Positions 15,829-23,967 of a stretch of 43,475 nt of DNA are shown piece after piece. Source of the stretch: an uncultured Acidobacteriota bacterium (GTDB lineage: Bacteria > Acidobacteriota > Terriglobia > Bryobacterales > Bryobacteraceae). The stretch's first letter is position 1, and each line of letters opens with the position of its first letter. Under the pieces are notes generated by a model. It did not search any database and had not been told where the DNA came from. It saw only the letters and a program-made list of their open reading frames with translations. The stretch is taken from contig CADECY010000081.1 in the NCBI GenBank assembly GCA_902825945.1, forward strand, positions 1-43,475, written 5' to 3'. The translations under genes were made by a program, and so were the position numbers.

Positions 15829-17253
15829 TCAGGCCAGAATTTCTTTGATCACCCGTCCGTGGACTTCGGTCAAGCGCTCCTTACGTCCCTGATGCAGGAA
15901 GCTGAGCTGTTCCTGATGCAGACCCATCTGATGGAGCAGCGTCGCATGCAGATCGCGGAAGTGCACTGGATTCTCGACGGACTTGAGTCCGATGGCATCG
16001 GTGTTGCCATAGGTGATGCCGGGTTTGAAACCGCCGCCGGCCACCCACATGCTGAAGCCCGTGTTGTGGTGATCGCGCCCGGTGCCGCGCTCGGATTCGG
16101 GAGAGCGTCCGAATTCGCCGCCCCAGAGTACGATGGTCGAATCCAGCAGGCCGCGGCGCTTGAGATCGGTGACGAGAGCCGCAGTCGGCCGATCGGTGAG
16201 TCCGGCCATGCGCCAGTGATTCTTTTCGATGTCGGAGTGCGCGTCCCACTCGGTTTCGCCGCCGCCGCCGCCCGCAACCACGCAGACGTAACGCACGCCG
16301 CGCTCCACGAGCCGCCGCGCGAGCAGGCAGCGCCGGCCGTAATCATCGGTTTGCGGATTGCCGACGCCGTAGAGCTCGAGCGTCTCCTTCGATTCGCCTT
16401 TCGAAACGTCGAGAATCTCCTGCGCTTCGGTCTGCATCTTGAACGCGGTGTCGTAGGCCGACATGCGCGCGGCGAACTCGGCGTCTTCGCCCACGAGGCT
16501 GGCTTCGTTTACCGCGCGGAGCAGATCCATCGTCTTGCGGCGGCGTTCGAGCGAAACGCCTTCCGGCAAATCGAGATTGAGCACGGGGCGCTTGCCCGCG
16601 CGGAACATCGCGGGCTGGTAGACCGCGGGCAGGAATCCGTTCGTGTACATCGGCTGGCCGGCTTCCGGCGCGCCCAGCGGATCGGGCATGACCACATATG
16701 CCGGGAGGTTGTCGGCTTCGTTGCCAAGTCCATAGGCGATCCAGCTTCCCATCGACGGGAAGCCCGGAATCACACGGCCCGACATCATCTGATACTGCGC
16801 GGCGGAGTGGACAACCATGTCTCCATGCATCGACCGCAGCACGCACAGATCGTCGATGATCGAGGCTTGATGCGGCAACAGATCGGACACTTCGATTCCC
16901 GACTTGCCGTGCTTGTTGAAAGTCCGCTTGGTGCCGAGCAGCCGAGAGTTCTCGTTGACCGTTTGATACTTCACCTCGCCGAATTCCGCCGGCCGCTTCT
17001 GCCCGTGGAGCTGGTTGAGCAGAGGCTTCGGATCGAAGGTTTCGACGTGCGAGGGTCCACCGGCCTGGAACAGGAAAATCATGGCCTTCGCCTTCGGCTG
17101 ATGGTGGGGAGCCTTGGGGGCGAGCGGGTTGTACCGCGCGGCGCGCGCTTGTTCGGCGGTTGACATTCCCGCGAAGGCGAGAGAACCGAATCCGCAGAAG
17201 CAATCCGTCAGAAACTCGCGGCGGTTGCGATTGAATCGAACATGTTCGGACAT
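15829..17253 (-). CDS. DUF1501 exported protein (first copy of the locus)
   Basis: A 474-residue DUF1501 protein, the same length as the copy at 12007-13431 but clearly diverged. The N-terminus has NRRREFL-like Tat character (NRNRREFLTDCFCGFGSLAF). Landmarks are FLFQAGGPSHVETFDPKP, WIAYGLGNEADNLPAYVV, LWGGEFGRSPESE, GRDHHNTGFSMWVAGGG and DLHATLLHQMGLHQE. The ATG at 17253 is placed 14 nt after the upstream PSD1 gene stops; the frame upstream of it is antisense debris. It is probably co-secreted in folded form with its PSD1 partner. Confidence 0.88.
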   Translation of the reverse strand: MSEHVRFNRNRREFLTDCFCGFGSLAFAGMSTAEQARAARYNPLAPKAPHHQPKAKAMIFLFQAGGPSHVETFDPKPLLNQLHGQKRPAEFGEVKYQTVNENSRLLGTKRTFNKHGKSGIEVSDLLPHQASIIDDLCVLRSMHGDMVVHSAAQYQMMSGRVIPGFPSMGSWIAYGLGNEADNLPAYVVMPDPLGAPEAGQPMYTNGFLPAVYQPAMFRAGKRPVLNLDLPEGVSLERRRKTMDLLRAVNEASLVGEDAEFAARMSAYDTAFKMQTEAQEILDVSKGESKETLELYGVGNPQTDDYGRRCLLARRLVERGVRYVCVVAGGGGGETEWDAHSDIEKNHWRMAGLTDRPTAALVTDLKRRGLLDSTIVLWGGEFGRSPESERGTGRDHHNTGFSMWVAGGGFKPGITYGNTDAIGLKSVENPVHFRDLHATLLHQMGLHQEQLSFLHQGRKERLTEVHGRVIKEILA

Positions 17254-17267
17254 CTGTGTTTCGGGCC

Positions 17268-19280
17268 TCAGTTCACGTAAAGGAAAGGATTCATGTTGAA
17301 CAGCACGAGCGCGAATTCCTTCAGCACTTCGAGCTGGTCCGGGCCATCGTCGAGGTAGCGCATCGCGCTCTTCACTTCGGCCGGTGTGGGCGCCCGTCCG
17401 GCAGCGAGCCGCCAGGCGTGGCCGATCCGCTCGTCGAGAGTCCGCTTCTCGGCGAGCAGGCGCTTGGCGAATGACTCCGCGTAGACGTTGGCCAGCTTGC
17501 CGTTCATCATCTCGAGCGCTTGCGGGGCGTGCGTCGACTGATCGCGGCGCGCGCAGGAGAACATCGTGTCCGGCGCATCGAACACCTGCATGAACGGCAG
17601 AATCAGGTTCCGCTTGTAGATCATGTAGATCGTTCGGCGGTCGTGCTCGCTCTTGTCCTTGGTGGGCTGCCAATATTGCGGACGCTTCAGATCCTTGATC
17701 AATTCCGGATCGATCAGCGTCATCACGCTGCGGCCGCCAGTCTTGGCGTTGAGGCGTCCGGAGATCGCGAGCATCGAATCACGGATTTCACCGGCCTCGA
17801 GGCGCCGCCGGTTGAACTTCCAGAGAAGCTTGTTTTCGGAGTCCTTCTCCATCGCGAGGGCTTCGATCGGCGAACGGCTGGACTGGCGATAGGCGCTCGA
17901 CATCAGAATCATGCGGTGGAGAGGCTTCATCTTCCATCCGCCTTCGACGAATTGATTCGCCAGCCAGTCGAGCGATTCCGGATGCGACGGACGTGTGCCC
18001 ATGCGGCCATAGTCGTTCGGCGTCGAGACAAGCCCCTGGCCGAAATGGTACTGCCAGATACGATTGGCCATCACGCGGGCCGTGAGCGGATGGTTCGGAT
18101 CGGTGATCCACTCGGCGAGTTTCGTCCGCGGCTTGGAGGTGTCGAACGGCAGTTCCGGCGCGTTCTCCTCGAGCAGGACACCCAGCGGACGCATGCCGAC
18201 TGGCGCACCTTTGAACCGATAGTCGCCGCGCGACAGGATATGGACCGGCGTCATCTGCTTGGTCTCGTTCTTCACCGCGTACATCGCCGTGAGCGGATCG
18301 GGCATCTTCTCGTCGAGCGCTTCGAGCTTCTCGATGACCTTCGCCTTCTCCTCTTCCGGCAGCTTGCGCATCGAGCGGCGGAGCTGTGTCATCTCGGCTT
18401 CGATCGGCGCGGCCTTCGCTTTCCAGGCCGCTTGCTCTTCGGGACTCGCCACAACAATATCGTGCGCCTGCGTTTGCGCGAAGTAGCCCTGCATCCGGTA
18501 GTAGTCGGACTGGCGGATCGGGTCGAACTTGTGGTCGTGACAACGCGCGCAGCCGACCGTCATGCCGAGGAACGCCGCGCCGACGATGTTGGTCATCTCC
18601 GTCAGCACTTCTGTCCGCGAACTCGCGACTTCCTGGTTGCCCGCGTTCTTGCGCAGCGGGCCGAGCCGGTTGAACCCGCTCGCGATAGCGAGTGTCTCGT
18701 TCGAAGCGTCAGTCTCATCACCCGCGAGTTGCTCGCGAATGAACTGATCGTATGGCTTGTCGCTATTGATGCTGGCGATCACGTAATCCCGGTACCGATA
18801 CGCGTCCGGGCGGTGAGTATCGTATTCGTAACCGTCGGACTCGGCGAAGCGGACGACATCGAGCCAGTGGTGGCCCCACTGTTCGCCGTAGCGATGCGAG
18901 GAGAGCAGACGCTCGACGAGGTTCTCATACGCCTGGGGCGATTTGTCATTGACGAACGCATCGATCTCTTCCGGCGTGGGCGGAAGCCCATGCAGGTTGT
19001 AGGTGAGCCGCCGAATCAGCGTGATGCGATCGGCTTCCGGAGCGGGTTTCAGACCCTCTTTGCGCAAGCGGTCGAGGATGAACCGGTCGACCGGCGTACG
19101 GACCCAAACCTTGGCCGCCGCGTCATCGAGCACCGGCGGAGTGACTTGTTTGCGTGGCTGGAGGGACCAGTGGCGGCGTTCCGCGGGCTTGTAGGTTCCC
19201 AGCGGAGCGGGTGCCGGAGAATCGCTCGCCATCACCACGATGGCGGCGGAAGACACGAAGAGTGCGAGACTGCGGCGCAT
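17268..19280 (-). CDS. PSCyt2(DUF1549)-PSD1(DUF1553) protein without an N-terminal cytochrome domain
   Basis: A 670-residue secreted protein with a signal peptide (RRSLALFVSSAAIVVMA). It starts directly with DUF1549, lacking the PSCyt1 cytochrome c domain of its relative at 13439-15823. The DUF1549 domain keeps GCARCHDHKFDP with a CxxCH at residues 244-248. A helical E/K-rich segment lies at about 290-330, and DUF1553 follows with NRIWQYHFGQG and SSAYRQSS. Upstream, the dehydrogenase gene ends 39 nt away; downstream, the DUF1501 gene starts 14 nt away. The missing cytochrome domain may be supplied in trans by the dehydrogenase, which carries two CxxCH sites. Activity is unknown. Confidence 0.9.
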   Translation of the reverse strand: MRRSLALFVSSAAIVVMASDSPAPAPLGTYKPAERRHWSLQPRKQVTPPVLDDAAAKVWVRTPVDRFILDRLRKEGLKPAPEADRITLIRRLTYNLHGLPPTPEEIDAFVNDKSPQAYENLVERLLSSHRYGEQWGHHWLDVVRFAESDGYEYDTHRPDAYRYRDYVIASINSDKPYDQFIREQLAGDETDASNETLAIASGFNRLGPLRKNAGNQEVASSRTEVLTEMTNIVGAAFLGMTVGCARCHDHKFDPIRQSDYYRMQGYFAQTQAHDIVVASPEEQAAWKAKAAPIEAEMTQLRRSMRKLPEEEKAKVIEKLEALDEKMPDPLTAMYAVKNETKQMTPVHILSRGDYRFKGAPVGMRPLGVLLEENAPELPFDTSKPRTKLAEWITDPNHPLTARVMANRIWQYHFGQGLVSTPNDYGRMGTRPSHPESLDWLANQFVEGGWKMKPLHRMILMSSAYRQSSRSPIEALAMEKDSENKLLWKFNRRRLEAGEIRDSMLAISGRLNAKTGGRSVMTLIDPELIKDLKRPQYWQPTKDKSEHDRRTIYMIYKRNLILPFMQVFDAPDTMFSCARRDQSTHAPQALEMMNGKLANVYAESFAKRLLAEKRTLDERIGHAWRLAAGRAPTPAEVKSAMRYLDDGPDQLEVLKEFALVLFNMNPFLYVN

Positions 19281-19319
19281 ATGAAAAAAGTGTGGGCCTG
19301 ACGCGAGTCTATCAAACCC

Positions 19320-21470
19320 CTATTTCAGTTGCTTGATCCACCGTTCGACGAGCTTGGCGCCCGCCACATCCACCCGATTCGTGCTGGTGGGCGGCATCTG
19401 GTTGGGTCCGCGGCGGGTGATGCGGCCATACAACACGCTCTTCTCGGGCGACCCGGGCGCCACTACCATCGCGTCCGCGATGTTCAGCGTATCGTGCACC
19501 GGCTTTTCGCCGATCAGCTTGGCCTTCTCGATGGCCACCTGATAGCCGAGGTCCATTGGGGCATTGCCGCCGCCGTCGGGCACGTGACAGATCGCACAGT
19601 TGACCTGCAGGTAGGTCTTCACACGCGCGCCGATCTCGACGGATTCATCGAACGGGTCCGGATACTTGGCAAGATTGGCAACGGGCTTCTCCACCGCCTT
19701 GCGGAAATAGCCTCCCGAGATCAGCTTCTCGATTTGTCCGTCGCGGTTCATTTGCGGTGTGTCGATCCCGAGCACGAATCCTGAAGCCCGCGAGTGGCAG
19801 AACATGCATTCGTTCCGGCTCGGGTAGTGCCACGTCTGCTTGCGAATTCCGCCTGGAGCAGACGGGTCCTTCACTTCGTAGACACGATCCATGCCCTTCG
19901 CTTCCACCAGGAAAGCGTCCGTCTGCGCGTCGTTCCAGACGTAGGTGTAACCGATCCAATGGTTGTCCTGTTTGAGCACGATGCGGGTTTCGATCTTCCG
20001 GCCCGACTTCGGATTTCCCTCCTCCATGTCGAGGGTGAACGACTTCACGGTCACAGCGCCGTCATCGAAATCCCACGCGCCTTTTTCCTTCAGCTCGACC
20101 TTCGCATCGCCAGGCAGCGCGAAGTACCGGTCTTTGTGCGCGCCGTCCGACCAGAAGGGAGCGTTGATCGAATACGCCACGACACCCGGAGCCATCCGGT
20201 GATCCTTGACGGAAGTGAACAGGCCCGTGTCGCTCAGTTTGCGAGGAAAGTTGAGATTTGCGGATCCGCCCACCCGGCGCGCGAGCTGGTAGATGTTGCC
20301 GTTGTTGTAGTCCACCGCCCAGAACGAACCGTCGCGCCCCACACCGAAGCTCGAGATCTTCACTGTCGTGTCGGCGAGTTCCTTGTGCCACGTGACCTTT
20401 TCGTCTTTGTAGTCATAACGCAGAGCCCAAACCTTGCCGTATTCGTAGTCGCCATAGATGTAGGCGCCTTTCAGTTCCGGGAACTTCGAACCCTGATACA
20501 CGTAGCCGCCGGTGATCGACCGGCATTCCGTGTGGTGATGCTCGACCACGGGTTTCGTGAACGGACCCGGTCCGGCCTTCTTGTGTGGATGGAAGCTATG
20601 CGATCCCTCCATCACGCTCCAGCCGTGATTGGCGCCCTTGTAGGAGAGCTCGATCATTTCCCAGATGTCCTGGCCCACGTCGCCGACCCAAGGCCTGCCC
20701 GTCACCGGATCGAAACTGAAGCGCCACGGATTGCGATAGCCGTACGCCCAGATTTCGGGGCGAGCGCCTTCCACCCCCACGAACGGATTGTCCTTCGGAA
20801 TCGAATAGGCGCGGCCGGGATCGGGATGATCGACATCGAGCCTCATCATGACGGAGAGCAGGTCGTCGACGCCTTGCCCCGTTGCCTTGAGATCGGAACC
20901 GCCGGTGCTGTCTCCGGTGGCTACGTAGAGGTATCCGTCCGGACCGATGATCGCTTCGCCACCGTTGTGTCCACCGCCCGGCCACTCGACGATGATCGTG
21001 AGCGAGTCTTTCTTCGCAACGGGAGGGTTCGCGCGATCCACCACGTAGCGATGGATTTGGCTCACCTGATCGCCTTGCTTCTGTTTCGGATGCGCGTGGC
21101 TGAAGAGGAAGATCTGGCCGTTCTGTGCGTATTTGGGATGGAAAGAGAAAGCGCTCAGCCCGCGTTCGATATCGAGCACGAGGCTCTTGGTGCCGGCGGG
21201 ATCGCGCGGCAGAAAGCTGTAGATCTTGCCCTTGTACTCGGCGACCCAGATCCTCTCCGACGTTGGATCCTGCGCGATGAAGACGGGTTCGTTGAACGCG
21301 ACCTGCGGAAACGCCCGGACGAGTTGATAAGGAGGAGGCGGATCGGGAGCGCCCCGAAGGCGGGAAGTGGTCCATTTCACACGCTCGGCCGAAGCGGTTT
21401 GCGAGTTGACGAACCTGGGGAGCAGAACCAGGAGGCTCGTCATTGCGAGCGCCGCGAAGGGACGGATCAT
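19320..21470 (-). CDS. PQQ-type glucose/sorbosone dehydrogenase fused to a cytochrome c-like region
   Basis: A 716-residue secreted protein. After a signal peptide, residues about 40-390 form a six-bladed soluble glucose dehydrogenase/sorbosone dehydrogenase propeller (NEPVFIAQDPTSERIWVAEYKG, GGHNGGEAIIGPDGYLYVATGD, YGYRNPWRFSFDP, WGDVGQD-like VGDVGQD). Residues about 400-560 are a linker domain, and two CxxCH motifs lie at 555-559 (CMFCH) and 625-629 (CAICH). GSPEKSVLYGRI and QMPPT near the end are typical of c-type cytochromes in this family. It probably oxidises sugars or aldoses outside the cytoplasm and passes electrons on through heme. It heads the five-gene PSD1/DUF1501 unit. Confidence 0.85.
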   Translation of the reverse strand: MIRPFAALAMTSLLVLLPRFVNSQTASAERVKWTTSRLRGAPDPPPPYQLVRAFPQVAFNEPVFIAQDPTSERIWVAEYKGKIYSFLPRDPAGTKSLVLDIERGLSAFSFHPKYAQNGQIFLFSHAHPKQKQGDQVSQIHRYVVDRANPPVAKKDSLTIIVEWPGGGHNGGEAIIGPDGYLYVATGDSTGGSDLKATGQGVDDLLSVMMRLDVDHPDPGRAYSIPKDNPFVGVEGARPEIWAYGYRNPWRFSFDPVTGRPWVGDVGQDIWEMIELSYKGANHGWSVMEGSHSFHPHKKAGPGPFTKPVVEHHHTECRSITGGYVYQGSKFPELKGAYIYGDYEYGKVWALRYDYKDEKVTWHKELADTTVKISSFGVGRDGSFWAVDYNNGNIYQLARRVGGSANLNFPRKLSDTGLFTSVKDHRMAPGVVAYSINAPFWSDGAHKDRYFALPGDAKVELKEKGAWDFDDGAVTVKSFTLDMEEGNPKSGRKIETRIVLKQDNHWIGYTYVWNDAQTDAFLVEAKGMDRVYEVKDPSAPGGIRKQTWHYPSRNECMFCHSRASGFVLGIDTPQMNRDGQIEKLISGGYFRKAVEKPVANLAKYPDPFDESVEIGARVKTYLQVNCAICHVPDGGGNAPMDLGYQVAIEKAKLIGEKPVHDTLNIADAMVVAPGSPEKSVLYGRITRRGPNQMPPTSTNRVDVAGAKLVERWIKQLK

Positions 21471-21476
21471 TCGGGC

Positions 21477-21482
21477 AGCATA
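21477..21482 (-). promoter_or_regulatory. Possible -10 hexamer TATGCT, 6 nt before ATG
   Basis: On the minus strand TATGCT (21482 to 21477) is followed by 6 nt and the ATG at 21470. It would be the promoter of the five-gene PQQ/PSD1/DUF1501 unit with a leaderless first gene. Confidence 0.4.
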
Positions 21483-21531
21483 TCAAGAATGGCCACACCT
21501 CCGCCGGGTTGCCGGCATCCGTCGCCTGCAG

Positions 21532-21635
21532 CTCTGGTACCAGAACCTCACTGCGATCCGCCCCCGATTCCGTACCGGCGGATTTTGAACAACCGGTACC
21601 TGGGAAACCCCGGTCCAACAGGGCACACTTGCTTC
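21532..21635 (+). repeat. Conserved leader copy A, upstream of small peptide gene
   Basis: This 104-nt stretch starts with CTCTGGTACCA and ends with GCACACTTGCTTC just before the ATG at 21636. It is clearly related to 22815-22919: same start, a shared CCGCCC-n-TTCCGT core, shared GTACCT and GCACACTT blocks, and nearly equal length (104 and 105 nt). It probably holds the promoter and 5' region of a duplicated gene. Confidence 0.6.
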
Positions 21636-21803
21636 ATGACAAGAATGCTCTTCGTGACAGTCAGCCTGGCCTGTGCCAGCGGCTTTTTCGCAGCGGCCAA
21701 GTATGTGGTCGAAGCCAGCTTTCGCGAGCCTACCTACAGCCGCGTGAAACTTTCAGACCAGGACCATCCGGTGGTCCCCACCCGTCATCGCGTGGCCAAG
21801 TAG
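21636..21803 (+). CDS. Small secreted peptide, paralogue A (55 residues)
   Basis: A 55-codon ORF with an evident signal peptide (LFVTVSLACASGFFAAA) and a 33-residue mature part. It aligns end to end with the 57-codon ORF at 22920. Shared positions include the VSLA core, GxFxAAK at the cleavage region, EP ten residues later and a DxP motif. The upstream 104 nt are also conserved with that copy, which argues that it is a real duplicated gene. CACACT lies 6 nt before the ATG and there is no Shine-Dalgarno. No family is recognised. It could be a secreted or periplasmic peptide, or a precursor. Confidence 0.55.
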   Translation: MTRMLFVTVSLACASGFFAAAKYVVEASFREPTYSRVKLSDQDHPVVPTRHRVAK

Positions 21804-22640
21804 CCCCTCTGGCATCCACGGCTCCCAAAACGCCGCAGCGGACCTCGTCATAACGGATACGTGGGCGAGGCAACAGGCTTGGAGCAAACTCATCGCGCGT
21901 GTGCGTTCGGGCGATCCGGACGCAGTGAACGCCCTGTCTTCGGTGCCTATCGGAAACTGCGGGGATTGGCGCGAGCCCGGCTTCGCGCGGCGCCTCGTTG
22001 GTTGGCGCGGCAGCGGCGGCCACCATGGGCCTGCTGCGGGCTCGCGAAGCTGAAGCGGTAGCGCGCGCGGAGGGCGGCCTCCGAGGCTCCGGCTTCCAAC
22101 TTCCTGACCGGTTTGTTCGAAGCTTCATATCACAGCCCTTGAGTTGCTCGACCGGGGGTGCCGGGCGGTTCGAGGGCGATCTCGGCGAAGACCCGATTTC
22201 TGCCCAGTGCGCAAAACGTGGCTCAGGCCTCGTATGGCTTGATTTTCGCCGTCGAGGATTCGCCCAAGCAGGGCTACAGCCTCGACTGTTGCGAATCGCG
22301 GCTACGCGCACGCCGCATGTGATCAAGTACCTGTGTCGAAGGCATCGCGGCCGCTGGAACTCTGCTCGGCGGCGGACTCGGCCAATCCAGTTGTCAACGT
22401 CCTCGCGTCAGGATCCGGAACCTATGGCGCCCGGGTTTTTCACCGGAACGCGAACGTTCACACTGCGCTTCGCTGGATCCCCTTCCTCAACGCCTTGAAC
22501 CGGCTCCCCGCTGGCACGACGGGCGAGGCAGCGGTCCGCTTCGGCCTCGATCCTGCCACCGCGCAGCTCAACTTCGTGAACTACCCGGACCTCGATAGCG
22601 AAGCCGCCAGTCAACACGGGCATTTCGTGAGTGTCGGGCA
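21804..22640 (+). other. Decayed intergenic region between the two small-peptide genes
   Basis: About 840 nt without any intact gene that I can support. All frames are short or have low-complexity, Arg-rich composition. Fragments such as ASYGLIFAVEDSPKQGYSL (about 22220-22280) look like once-coding sequence, and from 22333 a frame leads into the PEP-CTERM relic. I read it as a degraded gene or genes. Confidence 0.4.
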
Positions 22641-22752
22641 ACGTTCCTCGATCCGGCTCCCTCCCAAGTCCCCGAACCGGGTACGTGGGGCATGGCGCTC
22701 ACCGGCGCATTTGTTGCTCGGCGTCTGCCTGATTCGGAGCAGGCGGGCGTAG
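22333..22752 (+). pseudogene. Frameshifted PEP-CTERM protein remnant
   Basis: The C-terminal sorting signal of PEP-CTERM proteins is visible but split over two frames. VPEPGTWGMALTG is read at 22668-22706. A hydrophobic stretch and basic tail, LLLGVCLIRSRRA, is read in another frame to the TAG at 22750-22752. One indel near 22705 would join them into a textbook VPEP-TM-RxRR signal. Upstream, the frame from 22333 (with NFVNYPDLDSEAASQHGHFVSVG) needs a second shift near 22640 to reach VPEP. Intact members are anchored and processed by exosortase/archaeosortase-like enzymes with exopolysaccharide. Either a decayed gene or assembly errors would explain this. Confidence 0.55.
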
Positions 22753-22814
22753 CCGGAGCCCGCGCGACGGTAACGAAAAAACAATCCTCGATCGCCGCCG
22801 CGCAACGGCGTTGA

Positions 22815-22919
22815 CTCTGGTACCATGACTCTTCAACCGGTCCCGCCCAGTTCCGTGTACCAACGGAATTGAGAGCGGAGTACCTCGGACGCTTCGCTCG
22901 TACAAGGCACACTTAGCTC
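22815..22919 (+). repeat. Conserved leader copy B, upstream of small peptide gene
   Basis: A 105-nt relative of 21532-21635, from CTCTGGTACCA to GCACACTTAGCTC just before the ATG at 22920. Conservation of ends, length and internal blocks marks it as the duplicated 5' region of the second peptide gene. Confidence 0.6.
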
Positions 22920-23093
22920 ATGATCAAGAAGCTCCTCGTGGCGGTCAGCCTCGCCAGCGCGATCGGCCTTTTTTCAGCCGCCAAGGAAATCGTCACCATC
23001 AGTCTCGCGGAGCCCGCGCATCAATGCCTGGAACACTCGAGCGAAGATAATCCGGCGATCCTGGCGCAACACCAGCACGCGCCTCGGCAGTAA
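22920..23093 (+). CDS. Small secreted peptide, paralogue B (57 residues)
   Basis: A 57-codon ORF, MIKKLLVAVSLASAIGLFSAA then KEIVTISLAEP, with a classic signal peptide and a short acidic/His-containing mature part (EHSSEDNP, then three histidines near the end). It is paralogous to the ORF at 21636 over its whole length and has the same leader. An in-frame TAG lies 3 nt before the ATG, so the start is well fixed. The next gene begins 40 nt downstream. Function unknown. Confidence 0.55.
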   Translation: MIKKLLVAVSLASAIGLFSAAKEIVTISLAEPAHQCLEHSSEDNPAILAQHQHAPRQ

Positions 23094-23133
23094 CCTCGAC
23101 GGTGAATCGGCCACCTTTACATTGATTCACCGC

Positions 23134-23958
23134 ATGCGATTTGCAAGCCTGATCCTCCTCCTGAAGATTTCATTCGCGGCCGAAAAAGGCACCGACATCC
23201 TGCTATGGCCCCTGGGCGCGCCGGGTTCCGAAAACGCCACCGCGGTCGAAGCGGTCCGCGTCACCGATTCCGGTGAACGCGTCATTTCGAGCGTCCACAA
23301 GCCGTCTATCACGCCGTATCTCCCGGGGAAGGAGAAGGCATTGGGAATCGCGGTAATCATCGCGCCCGGTGGCGGGCACCGCGAACTGTGGTCCGATCAC
23401 GAAGGCCACAACGTGGCGCAATGGCTGAGCGATCGCGGCGTGGCGGCGTTCGTGCTGAAGTATCGCTTGGCGCGCGAGAAGGGATCCACCTACACCGTGG
23501 AAGGGCACGCGCTGGCCGACATCCAGCGAGCCATCGAGTCAGTGAAGAGCAAATCCACGGAGTGGGGTGTCAATCCCGATCGCGTGGGCGTGATGGGCTT
23601 CTCCGCCGGTGGCGAAATCGCGGCGCTGGCCGCCGTCCGCTGGAGCGCGAATCCGGCATTGAAGCCCGCCTTCCAGGCACTGATCTATCCGGGCCTTCCG
23701 CGCGGCGAAATACCGCTATCGAAAGAAACGCCTCCCGCGTTTCTGGTGTGTGGCGAGAATGACCGCCAGAACATTTCACAAGGTTTGCCGGAGCTCTACC
23801 TCGCGATGAAGAACGCCGGCGCTTCGGCGGAACTCCATGTCTACGCGGGTGTGGGCCACGGCTTCGGCTTACGCCCGAAGATGAAGGGCCCGGTGGCGAG
23901 CTGGGTGGTGCGATTCCACGAATGGCTCGACGCGCGGTTCCCGGCTTCCACGAAGTAA
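23134..23958 (+). CDS. Secreted alpha/beta hydrolase (BD-FAE/acetylxylan-esterase-like)
   Basis: A 274-residue esterase of the BD-FAE/dienelactone-hydrolase-like group. It has a short signal peptide (MRFASLILLLKISFAA), the oxyanion segment IIAPGGGHRELWSDHEG, the nucleophile S157 in GFSAGG and the histidine in GVGHGFGLR. It probably removes acetyl or feruloyl groups from plant polysaccharides. ATG 23134 gives the signal peptide; a TTG at 23122 is the alternative. It is followed after 9 nt by another exported hydrolase and then by an oligogalacturonate-lyase-like gene. This suggests a small pectin/hemicellulose operon. Confidence 0.85.
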   Translation: MRFASLILLLKISFAAEKGTDILLWPLGAPGSENATAVEAVRVTDSGERVISSVHKPSITPYLPGKEKALGIAVIIAPGGGHRELWSDHEGHNVAQWLSDRGVAAFVLKYRLAREKGSTYTVEGHALADIQRAIESVKSKSTEWGVNPDRVGVMGFSAGGEIAALAAVRWSANPALKPAFQALIYPGLPRGEIPLSKETPPAFLVCGENDRQNISQGLPELYLAMKNAGASAELHVYAGVGHGFGLRPKMKGPVASWVVRFHEWLDARFPASTK

Positions 23959-23967
23959 CGTAGGAGA

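Noticed and set aside
15859..21803. Several long plus-strand frames (434, 593 and 669 codons) across the PSD1/DUF1501 unit
   Set aside because: They mirror the real minus-strand genes codon by codon and show no domains or starts. Only the last 55 codons of the third one (from 21636) are kept, on independent evidence.
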